This document shows positions 18,527-25,316 of a stretch of 64,000 bases of DNA, piece by piece. Source of the stretch: CAWARU01 sp963805795. GTDB lineage: Bacteria > Pseudomonadota > Gammaproteobacteria > UBA6186 > Azoamicaceae. The position numbers and the translations under genes are program-made. Numbering within the stretch: position 1 is the first letter of the stretch; the number at the start of each line of letters is the position of its first letter. A model generated the notes under the pieces. That model was not told the origin of the DNA. It made no database searches and saw only the letters and a program-made list of their open reading frames with translations. The stretch covers positions 1-64,000 of the forward strand of contig CAWDVG010000001.1 of assembly GCA_963805795.1 (NCBI GenBank), given 5' to 3'.

Positions 18527-19129
18527 TATGGGAACAAAACAGGGATACAAGATTTCTCCATTTTCCAATTATTACTAGAACAAAACATACATATTACCAT
18601 TGAATCAGATCTGGTCGCAATTTATACTCATCTCACCGGGAATAGTGTTAAAAAAATAAAACAATTATTGTCATTTATTGCTAAATCAGTTCCTTTTATT
18701 CCAAACTGGAATAAAATAAAATCCATAGTAGAAGTCAGTGATGATCGTACGCTTAAAACATACTTTAAATACCTTGAGGATGCAGAGTTAATACAAACTA
18801 TTTCCAAAGCGACTCAAAAGCTAAGTAAATTAGAGCACCCAGAAAAAATATATTTAAATAATGCAAATCAAATGTTTGCCTTATCCTCCAACCATTGTAA
18901 TATGGGAACCATTCGGGAGATATTCTTTTTTAATTCTCTTTCAACTAAACATGAGTTGACTTTGTCCCTACATGGAGATTTTTTGGTCGACGGACAATTT
19001 TTATTTGAAATTGGCGGAAAGAAAAAAGGATTTCAACAAATTAAAAATATTAATGATGCCTATCTTGCTTGTGATGATATAGAAACAGGGATGGGTAATA
19101 AAATTCCTTTATGGTTATTTGGTTTTTAA
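18527..19129 (+). pseudogene. C-terminal remnant of an AAA/DUF4143 ATPase
   Basis: The open frame runs from a TAG at 18524 to a TAA at 19127. A TTG at 18668 could start a 153-aa product, but homologous sequence extends about 47 codons further upstream. Recognisable blocks of the AAA_14/DUF4143 ATPases are SVPFIPNWNKI (winged helix), TLKTYFKYLEDAELI, HPEKIYLNNANQMFAL, GTIREIFFFNSL, GDFLVDGQFLFEIGGKKKGF and NKIPLWLFGF at the extreme C-terminus. The N-terminal P-loop half is missing, so the gene is a 5'-truncated fragment. Such ATPases are common mobile, selfish-type genes in host-associated bacteria; their function is poorly known. Confidence 0.75.
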
Positions 19130-19176
19130 TATTAATGAGCAAAAATAACATGATTGTATTCTTTGCAACGGACTAT

Positions 19177-19212
19177 GGGGTCAAAGCCGGACAATAGACA
19201 ATATAACTCAGC
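19177..19212 (+). repeat. 36-bp repeat, left arm of an inverted pair
   Basis: GGGGTCAAAGCCGGACAATA and the next 16 bases form the reverse complement of 21884-21919, with 35 of 36 positions matching. The pair brackets about 2.7 kb containing transposase and toxin-tip remnants. It is probably a dispersed element end, perhaps REP-like, given the RAYT remnant just inside. Confidence 0.7.
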
Positions 19213-19433
19213 CATATTTCAGGTAGCAGCAGGGTAACTAGAGATTATAGAAGTTAGAGTCTAAGTAATGATCTCTTCTCGTTTATTATCAAATATCGCA
19301 TTTAATTTTTTGCTTTCCCCTTTTAATATCTTATTTTATGTTTTTCTATATGGCTTATAGTTTAGTTACAAGATTTAATAGCCAATAGATAAGGTTACGA
19401 TATCTTATGGCTGATCCTTAAGGGTTCTCTATT
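19213..19433. other. Non-coding debris
   Basis: AT-rich sequence between the left repeat arm and the transposase remnant. I see no gene, repeat or convincing regulatory site in it. Confidence 0.4.
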
Positions 19434-19715
19434 CTGGTGCTATTTATCATGTTATGAATCGTGGAATAAGATGGCAAACTATTTTTCATAATACAAACCA
19501 TTATGAAATATTTCTCGAGTTGCTTACCGATGTGGCTGATCGATATCTAGCCGAAATTCAAGCTATATGGTATTGATCAAGAAATCAAAGTTTTTTATGA
19601 AGACTTTGAAAGGGTGCCAATTTTCGGTAGTCAAAATTTCATTACGCAGATAAAGAACAAATATGTTGAACATTTGCCGGACAAAAGTATACCACAGAAT
19701 GCCAAATCGGTATAA
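19434..19715 (+). pseudogene. Remnant of a RAYT/IS200-like Y1 transposase
   Basis: In one frame the sequence reads LYSGAIYHVMNRGIRWQTIF, then EIFLELLTDVADRY. This is the characteristic N-terminus of Y1-type (HUH) REP-associated transposases: a GAxYHVMNRG strand, a variant of the RQxIF element, and FLELL. After a deletion and frame change it resumes as VPIFGSQNFITQIKNKYVEH ending in IPQN, resembling the C-terminal region of the same proteins. The central catalytic His-x-His and Tyr region is missing, so it is dead. Confidence 0.7.
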
Positions 19716-19734
19716 TTAACTCAGACAACTGCAT
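19700..19734 (+). repeat. 35-bp direct repeat, copy 1
   Basis: TGCCAAATCGGTATAATTAA and the next 15 bases match 20798-20832 at 31 of 35 positions. It abuts the displaced toxin module, so it may be an upstream cassette boundary. Confidence 0.5.
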
Positions 19735-19766
19735 GATGACTCTGAGGAAATTTCATTATACCCCAG
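19732..19766 (+). repeat. 35-bp toxin-module junction, displaced copy
   Basis: Identical to 15610-15644. In the frame used by the giant gene it encodes DDSEEISLYP, then reaches a stop within a few codons. The downstream module is open in a different frame. Confidence 0.75.
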
Positions 19767-20440
19767 AAGACTTATATCCTACTAAAAGAATGCTTAATGA
19801 CTTACGGCACCAGCAATCTATGAACCCGCCTGACGTTCATACAGCGAAACGTAAAAAAGAAACCGAATACTTTATTCAAAAGCCTTTCGAGTTTCGCCCA
19901 AAAAATTATTTATGGAATAACCCTAAACCACCGTCACTTTTCTTTAGCCCAAAGGCAAGAAGTGGTCAGCATGAACGTCAAATTCAAATCCGAAATAATA
20001 CTTTCAGGGAAGGAGGTTTTTGGAAATCACCTTGCTTTTTTGAACACGGGTTATTGCCAACTAATAAGATAAATGGCGGCATTGAGAATACCCCAATCAT
20101 CGTTTATGATAGACAGGCACTAAGAAATGCCCAAATTCAAAATATTATTAATAAAAGCTATGAAATGAGAGGCCAGATCCCTCACTCTAACCGTGGGATT
20201 ACTGGAGCCCTAAGTATGCATTTGGGTAGATTGGCTGGCGCTGCAGTATCAGCATATGATTTTGCAAGCTCAACTATCACTTGCTTAACAGAACCCCACA
20301 TAGCGATAATGGGAATTTGGAATGTATGTAAGGACCCAAAAGGCACCGGCTCCCAAGTATTTAGAGATGCACTTATGTTATGGAAACAATATCCTACACC
20401 CTGGGGGATACAAAATTTTGTTCAACTCTTGAAGGATTAA
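19733..20440 (+). CDS. Displaced (orphan) toxin C-terminal module
   Basis: 235 codons from an ATG formed by the 35-bp junction repeat (MMTLRKFHYTPEDLYPTKRM). The layout parallels the variable region of the giant toxin: an Arg/Lys-rich linker, then RNNTFREGGFWKSPCFFEHG, then a TGALSMHLGRLAGAAVSAYDF pre-toxin stretch comparable to NGALNPFQTLSGLGTG. The first residues are probably out of frame relative to the donor, because the donor frame at the repeat reads DDSEEISLYPR. I read it as an orphan C-terminal tip left after module exchange. No immunity gene is recognised next to it, and the frame closes at 20440 without an identifiable toxin domain. It is unlikely to be expressed as an independent protein. 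Confidence 0.5.
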   Translation: MMTLRKFHYTPEDLYPTKRMLNDLRHQQSMNPPDVHTAKRKKETEYFIQKPFEFRPKNYLWNNPKPPSLFFSPKARSGQHERQIQIRNNTFREGGFWKSPCFFEHGLLPTNKINGGIENTPIIVYDRQALRNAQIQNIINKSYEMRGQIPHSNRGITGALSMHLGRLAGAAVSAYDFASSTITCLTEPHIAIMGIWNVCKDPKGTGSQVFRDALMLWKQYPTPWGIQNFVQLLKD

Positions 20441-20667
20441 ACCCGGGAAGAGAGAATTTTGTTTACGGTGGATTTACTGTCAACCCTGGCGAAATCGTTT
20501 ATATAGGAAACATAGATCTTAATTCAGATACAACATCAAGAGATGGGATGATAGTTGTTTATGATAATTATCAGGAAGTCGTCTCAGCATTCTATAAGAA
20601 GTATCCAGAATTTTCGAAATACCCTGTTAAGAAACAACTTTTTGATCCAAACGGATCACTAAAATAA
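20380..20667 (+). CDS. Hypothetical fragment overlapping the orphan tip
   Basis: A 95-codon frame overlapping the end of the orphan module by 61 bases. The later part (GRENFVYGGFTVNPGEIVYI, then VYDNYQEVVSAFYKKYPEFS) looks like genuine protein, whereas the first 20 residues are probably a frame shadow. The GEIVYIGNI pattern reminds me of small lipoprotein-like proteins, but I cannot name a family. It may be a remnant joined to the toxin module by an indel. Confidence 0.35.
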   Translation: METISYTLGDTKFCSTLEGLNPGRENFVYGGFTVNPGEIVYIGNIDLNSDTTSRDGMIVVYDNYQEVVSAFYKKYPEFSKYPVKKQLFDPNGSLK

Positions 20668-21066
20668 CAAGAATTTAATTTTGGAAGGTAATAATTGACG
20701 GTATTCAAATTTTATATGATAGAAACTCACTTTGCAAGATGATAATTCAGGACGCGGCAAAATCAAGTTGTACAAGGTAATCACAAAAATGAATGGCTGT
20801 CAAATCGCTATAATTAACTCAGATAACCGCATCATATAGAGGGCCCGCTAGGATTCAATCATATAATGATTTAATTTTTATAGGAAATATAGAGAACATA
20901 GCCTTTGCGCGCTGACAAACAGTTAGTGGCAAGCCCCCTCATTGCTATAATAGGTAGACAATAGACATGCTCTCGAATCGGGATTACTAAAATATATTGA
21001 CATATTATTCCTTTTATTATTCAAAATATTATGATATTGAATAAACTTGGATGTTAGGGTAGACAT
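20668..21066. other. Non-coding cassette debris
   Basis: Contains the second copy of the 35-bp direct repeat (20798-20832), a short frame reading FIGNIENIAFAR before a TGA (about 20860-20911) that echoes IVYIGNIDLN of the preceding fragment, and AGACAATAGACAT near 20953 resembling part of the 36-bp inverted repeat. No intact gene is visible. Confidence 0.4.
20798..20832 (+). repeat. 35-bp direct repeat, copy 2
   Basis: Matches 19700-19734 at 31 of 35 positions, 1.1 kb downstream of the first copy. Confidence 0.5.
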
Positions 21067-21888
21067 ATGAAACTTCCCATTGGGGTCAGTGATTTTCGTG
21101 AAATCATAGAAGGTAGTTTTGAATTTGTAGATAAAAGTATATTTATTAAAGATGTTATTAATGATACAAAAGTGATTCACATCACTCGTCCAAGACGTTT
21201 TGGGAAAACTTTACAACTTTCAATGCTTAAATACTTTTTTTCTAATAACGAGCAACATAAAGCAAGCCAATCTTTATTTAAAGATTTGAAAATTGCATGC
21301 TGTGGTTCAGATATCCTCTCACATCAGGGGAAGTATCCAGTAATATTTTTATCTCTAAAAGATATTAAAGCAAACAATTATAAAGATTGCTATCAAAGCC
21401 TTTGTGAATTCATTAGAGATCTCTATGAAGAATATGCATATTTATTATCCAATCCTAATTTTCCAGTTGGTGAGAAAAAAATTTATGAGTCTATATTAAC
21501 ACTTGAAGCATCACCCTCTGATATCCGGGTCTCTTTGAAAAACTTAACAAAATATCTGCATCGTCTTTACGATGTTAATCCCATAGTTTTAATCGATGAA
21601 TACGATACCCCTATTCAACAAGGATATGCATATGGATATTATTCAGAGGTAATGAGACTATTTCGCACCTTTCTAAGTTCTGTTTTAAAAGATAATGTTT
21701 ATTTGTATAAGGCTTGTAATGGGAATCTTACGGATTTCGAAAGAAAGTTTATTTCAGATTTGAATAACATTAAGGTTTATTCATTGTTGTGTAGTCGATA
21801 CGCCACATATTTTGGCTTAACAGAAGAAGAGGTAGTAGCTTTATTGAAAAAAGCCAAAATGCAACTGGCAGTAGAGGCAAATTGCTAA
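21067..21888 (+). CDS. Truncated AAA-ATPase-like protein (DUF1703/PD-(D/E)XK family N-terminal half)
   Basis: 273 aa. The opening PIGVSDFREIIEGSFEFVDK, P-loop variant ITRPRRFGKTLQLSML (about residues 38-53) and Walker B IVLIDEYDTPI (about 173-183) are diagnostic of the AAA-ATPase_like proteins that normally carry a C-terminal PD-(D/E)XK nuclease-like domain. Full-length members have roughly 500-580 residues, so the C-terminal half is missing. The middle (KACNGNLTDFERKFISDLNN) departs from the usual V.TGI.RIA motif, suggesting decay or an internal change. The frame ends within the right arm of the 36-bp inverted repeat, which probably caused the truncation. Confidence 0.75.
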   Translation: MKLPIGVSDFREIIEGSFEFVDKSIFIKDVINDTKVIHITRPRRFGKTLQLSMLKYFFSNNEQHKASQSLFKDLKIACCGSDILSHQGKYPVIFLSLKDIKANNYKDCYQSLCEFIRDLYEEYAYLLSNPNFPVGEKKIYESILTLEASPSDIRVSLKNLTKYLHRLYDVNPIVLIDEYDTPIQQGYAYGYYSEVMRLFRTFLSSVLKDNVYLYKACNGNLTDFERKFISDLNNIKVYSLLCSRYATYFGLTEEEVVALLKKAKMQLAVEANC

Positions 21889-22526
21889 GTTATATTGTCT
21901 ATTGTCCGGCTTTGACCCCAGGAGTGGGGGAAGGGTCAGTTCTTTTTTACAACCCTCGCAGAGGAAATCAACTTCACTTTTTAAAGTGATTTTAGGGTTA
22001 GGTATCATCGATAAACCGGTATATGCTGAAATTACCTTTTCTAAATAGTGATGTTGAATATAATCAGCTAAATCAGGCTCATGTGAGGCAATATATTTTA
22101 ATATTTTTGCATAAATGACATCCCCTCCATGAAAGCCATCAATAAATTCGCAATCGCTGGTGTCTAAAATTTTGCTAGGATCGGTGAAGTCGTACAATTT
22201 GATGCCAGCGTTATGAAATTTTCTTTTCAGATCTCCGATATATGAATAATTGAATTTTTTCATATCTGTATTTGTTTTTAATTTTTTAATGCTAAAGGCG
22301 GCAGAAATAAAATAACCTTTTTATCGTTTTTGCCTTTTAATAATTGCAGAAGTTCTAAAAATTTTTGGAAATGAAGTTCGGAAGCAAATGAGCCATATTG
22401 AAATATAGCTTTACCAAATGTATTATTAAAAATTAGAAGTGCCGCACAAATTAAAACTTTTATACATGGTTCCTCCTCCTGATAAAAACCGACTTGTGAA
22501 AATATTGTATCCATCCGTAACATCAA
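21841..22526 (-). pseudogene. Broken SGNH/GDSL-hydrolase-like gene, C-terminal fragment
   Basis: Two minus-strand frames belong together. At 22526-22278: ...FQYGSFASELHFQKFLELLQ then KVILFLPP. At 22263-21841: KLYDFTDPSKILDTSDCEFI, then DGFHGGDVIYAKILKYI. The second holds an Asp-x-x-His-like D-G-F-H-G-G element typical of the end of SGNH-like hydrolases. A frame change near 22265-22280 separates the pieces and the N-terminal half is missing. The final residues (LLGSKPDNRQYNLA) are encoded by the right arm of the 36-bp repeat, so the natural 3' end has been replaced. It is probably dead. Confidence 0.55.
21884..21919 (-). repeat. 36-bp repeat, right arm of an inverted pair
   Basis: Reverse complement of 19177-19212 with one mismatch. 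It sits exactly where the convergent ATPase and SGNH-like frames end, so both genes were truncated at it. Confidence 0.7.
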
Positions 22527-22704
22527 TTATGGAGTACCATTAACAATAATTCAAAATTATCAGTTTTGTTTAGATCTCCATATATTCTTATAGTGGGTTC
22601 TAAATGTAATATTTCTATAAAACCACACATCAGTGGTCTAATTTTCATCCATATCTCATTTAGTAAACGCTGCCCGTATAGCCCTGAATTCAATTAATAA
22701 ATAA

Positions 22705-23334
22705 TTATGTTCTCCCACCCGCCAGCAAACCTGATGGTGGTGATTCTGGGGAAGTAAGCATGGTCATCTCTATTGCACTATTTGTGTTACCCATTGATCC
22801 AGCAGTGATCTTTGACTGATTAAATTTTACTAGAATACAATTAGAAACTGGCGCTATCATATGCAAATCTTTATCGGATTTGCTAGCCAAGTTAACTAAG
22901 CCTTCGATATTTAGTTTAACATCATTTCCATTGCCCTTTTGTGGATCCTCCTGCGGTTTAACTATAATCCTACTAGGTACTGTATTTGGTATATCCGTGC
23001 TTTGGGGGGCAACAGATACTTTGATGTTATTCTTATTAAAACAAATATTAAAAATGGTTTTTTCATTACTGATAATATCTATTGCAGACCCAATATAACT
23101 AAATAAATTTCCCCCGGTTCCAGTCGCAAGAAGAACTCCTAATATTTTTAAATACAGAGGAGAACTTTCAATTGTAGCCCCAAGAAGAGGTGCAACTAAT
23201 GTTGCATGCGTAACAAAAATTCCTCCAACTACCACACCTATTGTACATCCGGCTAATATCCCAAGATTACGATTATTTGATTCAACGATCCTTTTACCAA
23301 TTGCATTTATCCCATTAAAAATAAAATTGCACAT
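22705..23334 (-). CDS. Hypothetical protein with N-terminal membrane segments
   Basis: 209 aa. The ATG start at 23334 is preceded by AAGGA eight bases upstream. Residues of about 22-45 and 58-85 form two hydrophobic Gly-rich segments (GILAGCTIGVVVGGIFV and ILGVLLATGTGGNLFSYIG), so the N-terminal half is probably membrane-embedded. The remaining 120 residues are soluble and rich in Asn, Ser and Pro. I recognise no family. It is the last gene of the debris zone and reads away from the glycan operon. Confidence 0.5.
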   Translation of the reverse strand: MCNFIFNGINAIGKRIVESNNRNLGILAGCTIGVVVGGIFVTHATLVAPLLGATIESSPLYLKILGVLLATGTGGNLFSYIGSAIDIISNEKTIFNICFNKNNIKVSVAPQSTDIPNTVPSRIIVKPQEDPQKGNGNDVKLNIEGLVNLASKSDKDLHMIAPVSNCILVKFNQSKITAGSMGNTNSAIEMTMLTSPESPPSGLLAGGRT

Positions 23335-23475
23335 ATTTTGTATTCCTTATTTCTATTTAACTTTAAAAGTTCTCATATTGCATTCAAGCTAAATGACTTT
23401 CATTTTAATAACCTTCAATTAAGAAAATATATAAAAATTGGATGCAATATACCTAACATGAAGTTTCTTAATTAC

Positions 23476-23490
23476 GTTCATGATGTGAAC
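23476..23490. promoter_or_regulatory. GTTCA-N5-TGAAC palindrome, distal site
   Basis: GTTCATGATGTGAAC is a perfect inverted repeat with a five-base spacer. The same arms and spacing recur at 23850-23864, so it is a candidate operator for a dimeric regulator, perhaps the winged-HTH protein encoded at 23922. Confidence 0.5.
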
Positions 23491-23843
23491 ATGTTGCCAT
23501 AAGAAAAAATTCAAAACAAGATCTGTATTGAAGAATGTCTGTACAGAACGCTGCTGATATATGTAATAAAGCTCTGTATAGGGGGCATTAGGCAGAATGC
23601 AAGATATTTTCAGTTTTTTTATTTTTTCTTTCCATTTTTTATTACTATTTCTTTTTGGATAAGGCCATACATTTTTACTTTGAATTCAATTTAAAAAGAG
23701 AATAGTACAACTAAGATCAATGAAAACTATATTTTTAGTAATTTGATAAACTGATTATTTTTCCAAGTTTAAATTCTAAAATAATGTTTTCATTTTCTTT
23801 CAAATTATTTTCAAAATGCCTATCTTCTTTCCTAGAATATGAA

Positions 23844-23849
23844 TATAAT
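23844..23849 (+). promoter_or_regulatory. Promoter -10 box for the regulator/rfaH unit
   Basis: A perfect TATAAT, directly followed by the proximal palindrome. No good -35 box is visible 16-18 bases upstream, so the promoter may need activation or use an extended -10 context. Confidence 0.5.
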
Positions 23850-23864
23850 GTTCATGCCCTGAAC
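23850..23864. promoter_or_regulatory. GTTCA-N5-TGAAC palindrome overlapping the transcription start
   Basis: GTTCATGCCCTGAAC shares both arms and the spacer length with the distal site at 23476. It starts at the base after TATAAT, so a protein bound here would cover the start site. That suggests repression, probably autoregulation by the adjacent regulator. Confidence 0.55.
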
Positions 23865-23921
23865 GAGTTAAGCAACTAGTAGAATGGCATGTTCAAAGCG
23901 AAGTGGGAGCTTATTTAGAAG

Positions 23922-24527
23922 ATGTTACAAGAATCAAAGGAAGCTTTAGAAGATAAACTATTGCTACAAATGATGAGTAGGATTGAAAATAATCCGAATC
24001 TTTCGCAGCGAGCATTATCCTCTCATCTTGGGATTGCTATTGGTTTGGTAAATACCTATTTAAAACGTTGTATCCATAAGGGTTGGATAAAAGTACAAAA
24101 CATCCCTACTCGCCGTTATGCCTATTACTTAACCCCCGGTGGTTTTATTGAGAAAACAAGACTTGCAGTCGAATATCTAACTTCCTCTTTTAGTTTCTTT
24201 AGAGAAGCACAAGAACAGTTTATGCATCTATTTCAACGCTGCGAGAGAAACGGCTGGTCTCATATTGCTTTAATAGGGAAAGGAGAGTTAGCAGAGATTG
24301 CTTCGCAGGTTGTTAGAAACAGTGCTCTTCGTATTGAATCTGCTTTTTTTCTTGAAAGTGGGAAAATTTCTTTAGATTTAGATTCCGTACATGCGGTGGT
24401 CATTACGGATGTTGTAGCGCCTCAAGAAACATTTGAAAAATTACTCGAGATGATTCCAGGCGACAGAATATTGACTCCTGATTTATTACATGTCTCTAGA
24501 GTGAATAAATTGAAGGAATGCCAATGA
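23922..24527 (+). CDS. Winged helix-turn-helix regulator with C-terminal nucleotide-binding-like domain
   Basis: 201 aa. Residues of about 10-72 form a winged HTH (SRIENNPNLSQRALSSHLGI, LVNTYLKRCIHKGWIKV) with the wing TRRYAYYLTPGG. The C-terminal part (ALIGKGELAEIASQVVRNSA..., VVITDVVAPQETFEKLL) has a Rossmann-like G-x-G-E pattern, perhaps a ligand sensor. Regulators of this type often stand at the head of surface-polysaccharide loci. The stop overlaps a 22-codon mini-ORF by ATGA, and that ORF overlaps the rfaH-like gene, so all three are probably co-translated. It probably controls its own promoter through the GTTCA-N5-TGAAC palindromes; the ligand is unknown. Confidence 0.75.
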   Translation: MLQESKEALEDKLLLQMMSRIENNPNLSQRALSSHLGIAIGLVNTYLKRCIHKGWIKVQNIPTRRYAYYLTPGGFIEKTRLAVEYLTSSFSFFREAQEQFMHLFQRCERNGWSHIALIGKGELAEIASQVVRNSALRIESAFFLESGKISLDLDSVHAVVITDVVAPQETFEKLLEMIPGDRILTPDLLHVSRVNKLKECQ

Positions 24528-24592
24528 GAATGTCGATGAGGACGTCAATGCGAGCGTCGATGATAATACCAATGATGAGGATAGTTCAATGA
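24524..24592 (+). CDS. 22-aa Met-rich coupling mini-ORF between the regulator and rfaH
   Basis: ATG at 24524 overlaps the regulator's TGA, and the TGA at 24590 overlaps the rfaH-like ATG. The peptide is MRMSMRTSMRASMIIP then MMRIVQ. It is built from three 12-base repeats encoding M-R-x-S (24524-24535, 24536-24547, 24548-24559) plus a diverged fourth. No ribosome binding site of its own is visible. Its probable role is to carry ribosomes from the regulator to rfaH by two ATGA stop-start junctions. The peptide itself may have no function. Confidence 0.5.
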   Translation: MRMSMRTSMRASMIIPMMRIVQ

Positions 24593-25092
24593 AACGTTGG
24601 TATGTAATTCATACTCTCCCAAGAGGCGAAGAAAAAGCATTGCAGCATTTGCAACAGCAGGGGTATGAAGCTTTTTTACCCAGATTTCATAAGACCCGAC
24701 GACACGCTCGTAAAGTGGAAGTAATTATTGCGCCACTTTTTCCACGCTATATGTTTGTCAGTTTAGATATGGAAACCGATCGGTGGTTATCCATTAGTGC
24801 AACACGCGGTGTTGCCTATATTGTACGACAGAATGGATGCCCTATGCCAGTTCCAGTGGGCGTGATCGAGGAATTAATAGAACGTGCTGATATTAAAGAA
24901 ACTGTGCCGCTGTCATCATTGGAATTATTTACCGCGGGTGCAACTTTAGAAATTTTAGAAGGTGCTTTCGCAGGCCATACGGGGACCTTTGAGAAAATGA
25001 GCGATAGCGAGAGAGTACAGCTTTTATTGAATGTATTAGGGCGTGAAGTTAAGATTGCAGTGTCGTTGCATTCTGTGGCAGCGGTGGCGTAG
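24589..25092 (+). CDS. rfaH: Transcription antitermination protein, RfaH/NusG family
   Basis: 167 aa, typical RfaH length. The N-terminal NGN domain reads RWYVIHTLPRGEEKALQHLQ, then YEAFLPRF, PLFPRYMFVSLD and VAYIVRQNGCPMPVP. The C-terminal KOW-like segment reads GATLEILEGAFAGHTGTFEK, then RVQLLLNVLGREVKIAV. RfaH loads onto RNA polymerase at ops elements and suppresses premature termination in long surface-polysaccharide operons. Here an ops-like sequence sits 130 bases downstream, ahead of an operon running to the window end. That makes this a locus-encoded, cis-acting antiterminator. Confidence 0.9.
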   Translation: MKRWYVIHTLPRGEEKALQHLQQQGYEAFLPRFHKTRRHARKVEVIIAPLFPRYMFVSLDMETDRWLSISATRGVAYIVRQNGCPMPVPVGVIEELIERADIKETVPLSSLELFTAGATLEILEGAFAGHTGTFEKMSDSERVQLLLNVLGREVKIAVSLHSVAAVA

Positions 25093-25163
25093 GGCAGTGT
25101 AAAACTGGTTGTATAGATCTAAAGCAGTATTACATAGAAGCTGTTAGTGGTTTCTGTTAGATA

Positions 25164-25193
25164 TTGGCGAAAAAGTAGGTTGGTACATATTTT
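25164..25193 (+). promoter_or_regulatory. Possible promoter of the glycan operon
   Basis: TTGGCG and TATTTT are separated by 18 bases, which would place transcription start near 25200, just ahead of the ops-like element. The boxes match the consensus poorly, and the operon may equally be read from the promoter at 23844. Confidence 0.3.
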
Positions 25194-25201
25194 GCAGTCT
25201 C

Positions 25202-25237
25202 GGTGATTATTCACCCGGACTGCGGTAGCCGTGGTGA
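25202..25237 (+). promoter_or_regulatory. Alternative hairpins around the ops-like element
   Basis: GGTGA (25202-25206), TCACC (25211-25215) and GGTGA (25233-25237) allow two mutually exclusive five-pair hairpins. The second would display GCGGTAGCC in its 17-base loop. The arms are short, so the structure is only a possibility. Confidence 0.35.
25222..25234 (+). promoter_or_regulatory. ops-like element (RfaH recruitment site)
   Basis: GCGGTAGCCGTGG contains the GCGGTAGC core of the enterobacterial ops element (GGCGGTAGCGTG), followed by CGTG with one extra base. It lies in the untranslated leader between the rfaH-like gene and gmhA, the position expected for the pause site at which RfaH joins RNA polymerase. 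Confidence 0.65.
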
Positions 25238-25316
25238 TATTGTGACATTTATTAGAGAATTGAAGTAAATAAATATAGGAAAAAGAAATAGATAAACTCG
25301 ACAGGATTTAAAAGAA

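Larger units (their letters stand above)
23335..23921. other. Control region between the hypothetical gene and the glycan-locus regulator
   Basis: 587 bases, very AT-rich with long T tracts (about 23610-23660). It holds two GTTCA-N5-TGAAC palindromes (23476-23490 and 23850-23864), a half-site GTTCA at 23891-23895 and a TATAAT box at 23844-23849. No coding frame is convincing. Confidence 0.5.

Noticed and set aside
20860..20911. Small coding gene with FIGNIENIAFAR
   Set aside because: Too short, no start signal, and it looks like a decayed echo of the fragment at 20380-20667.
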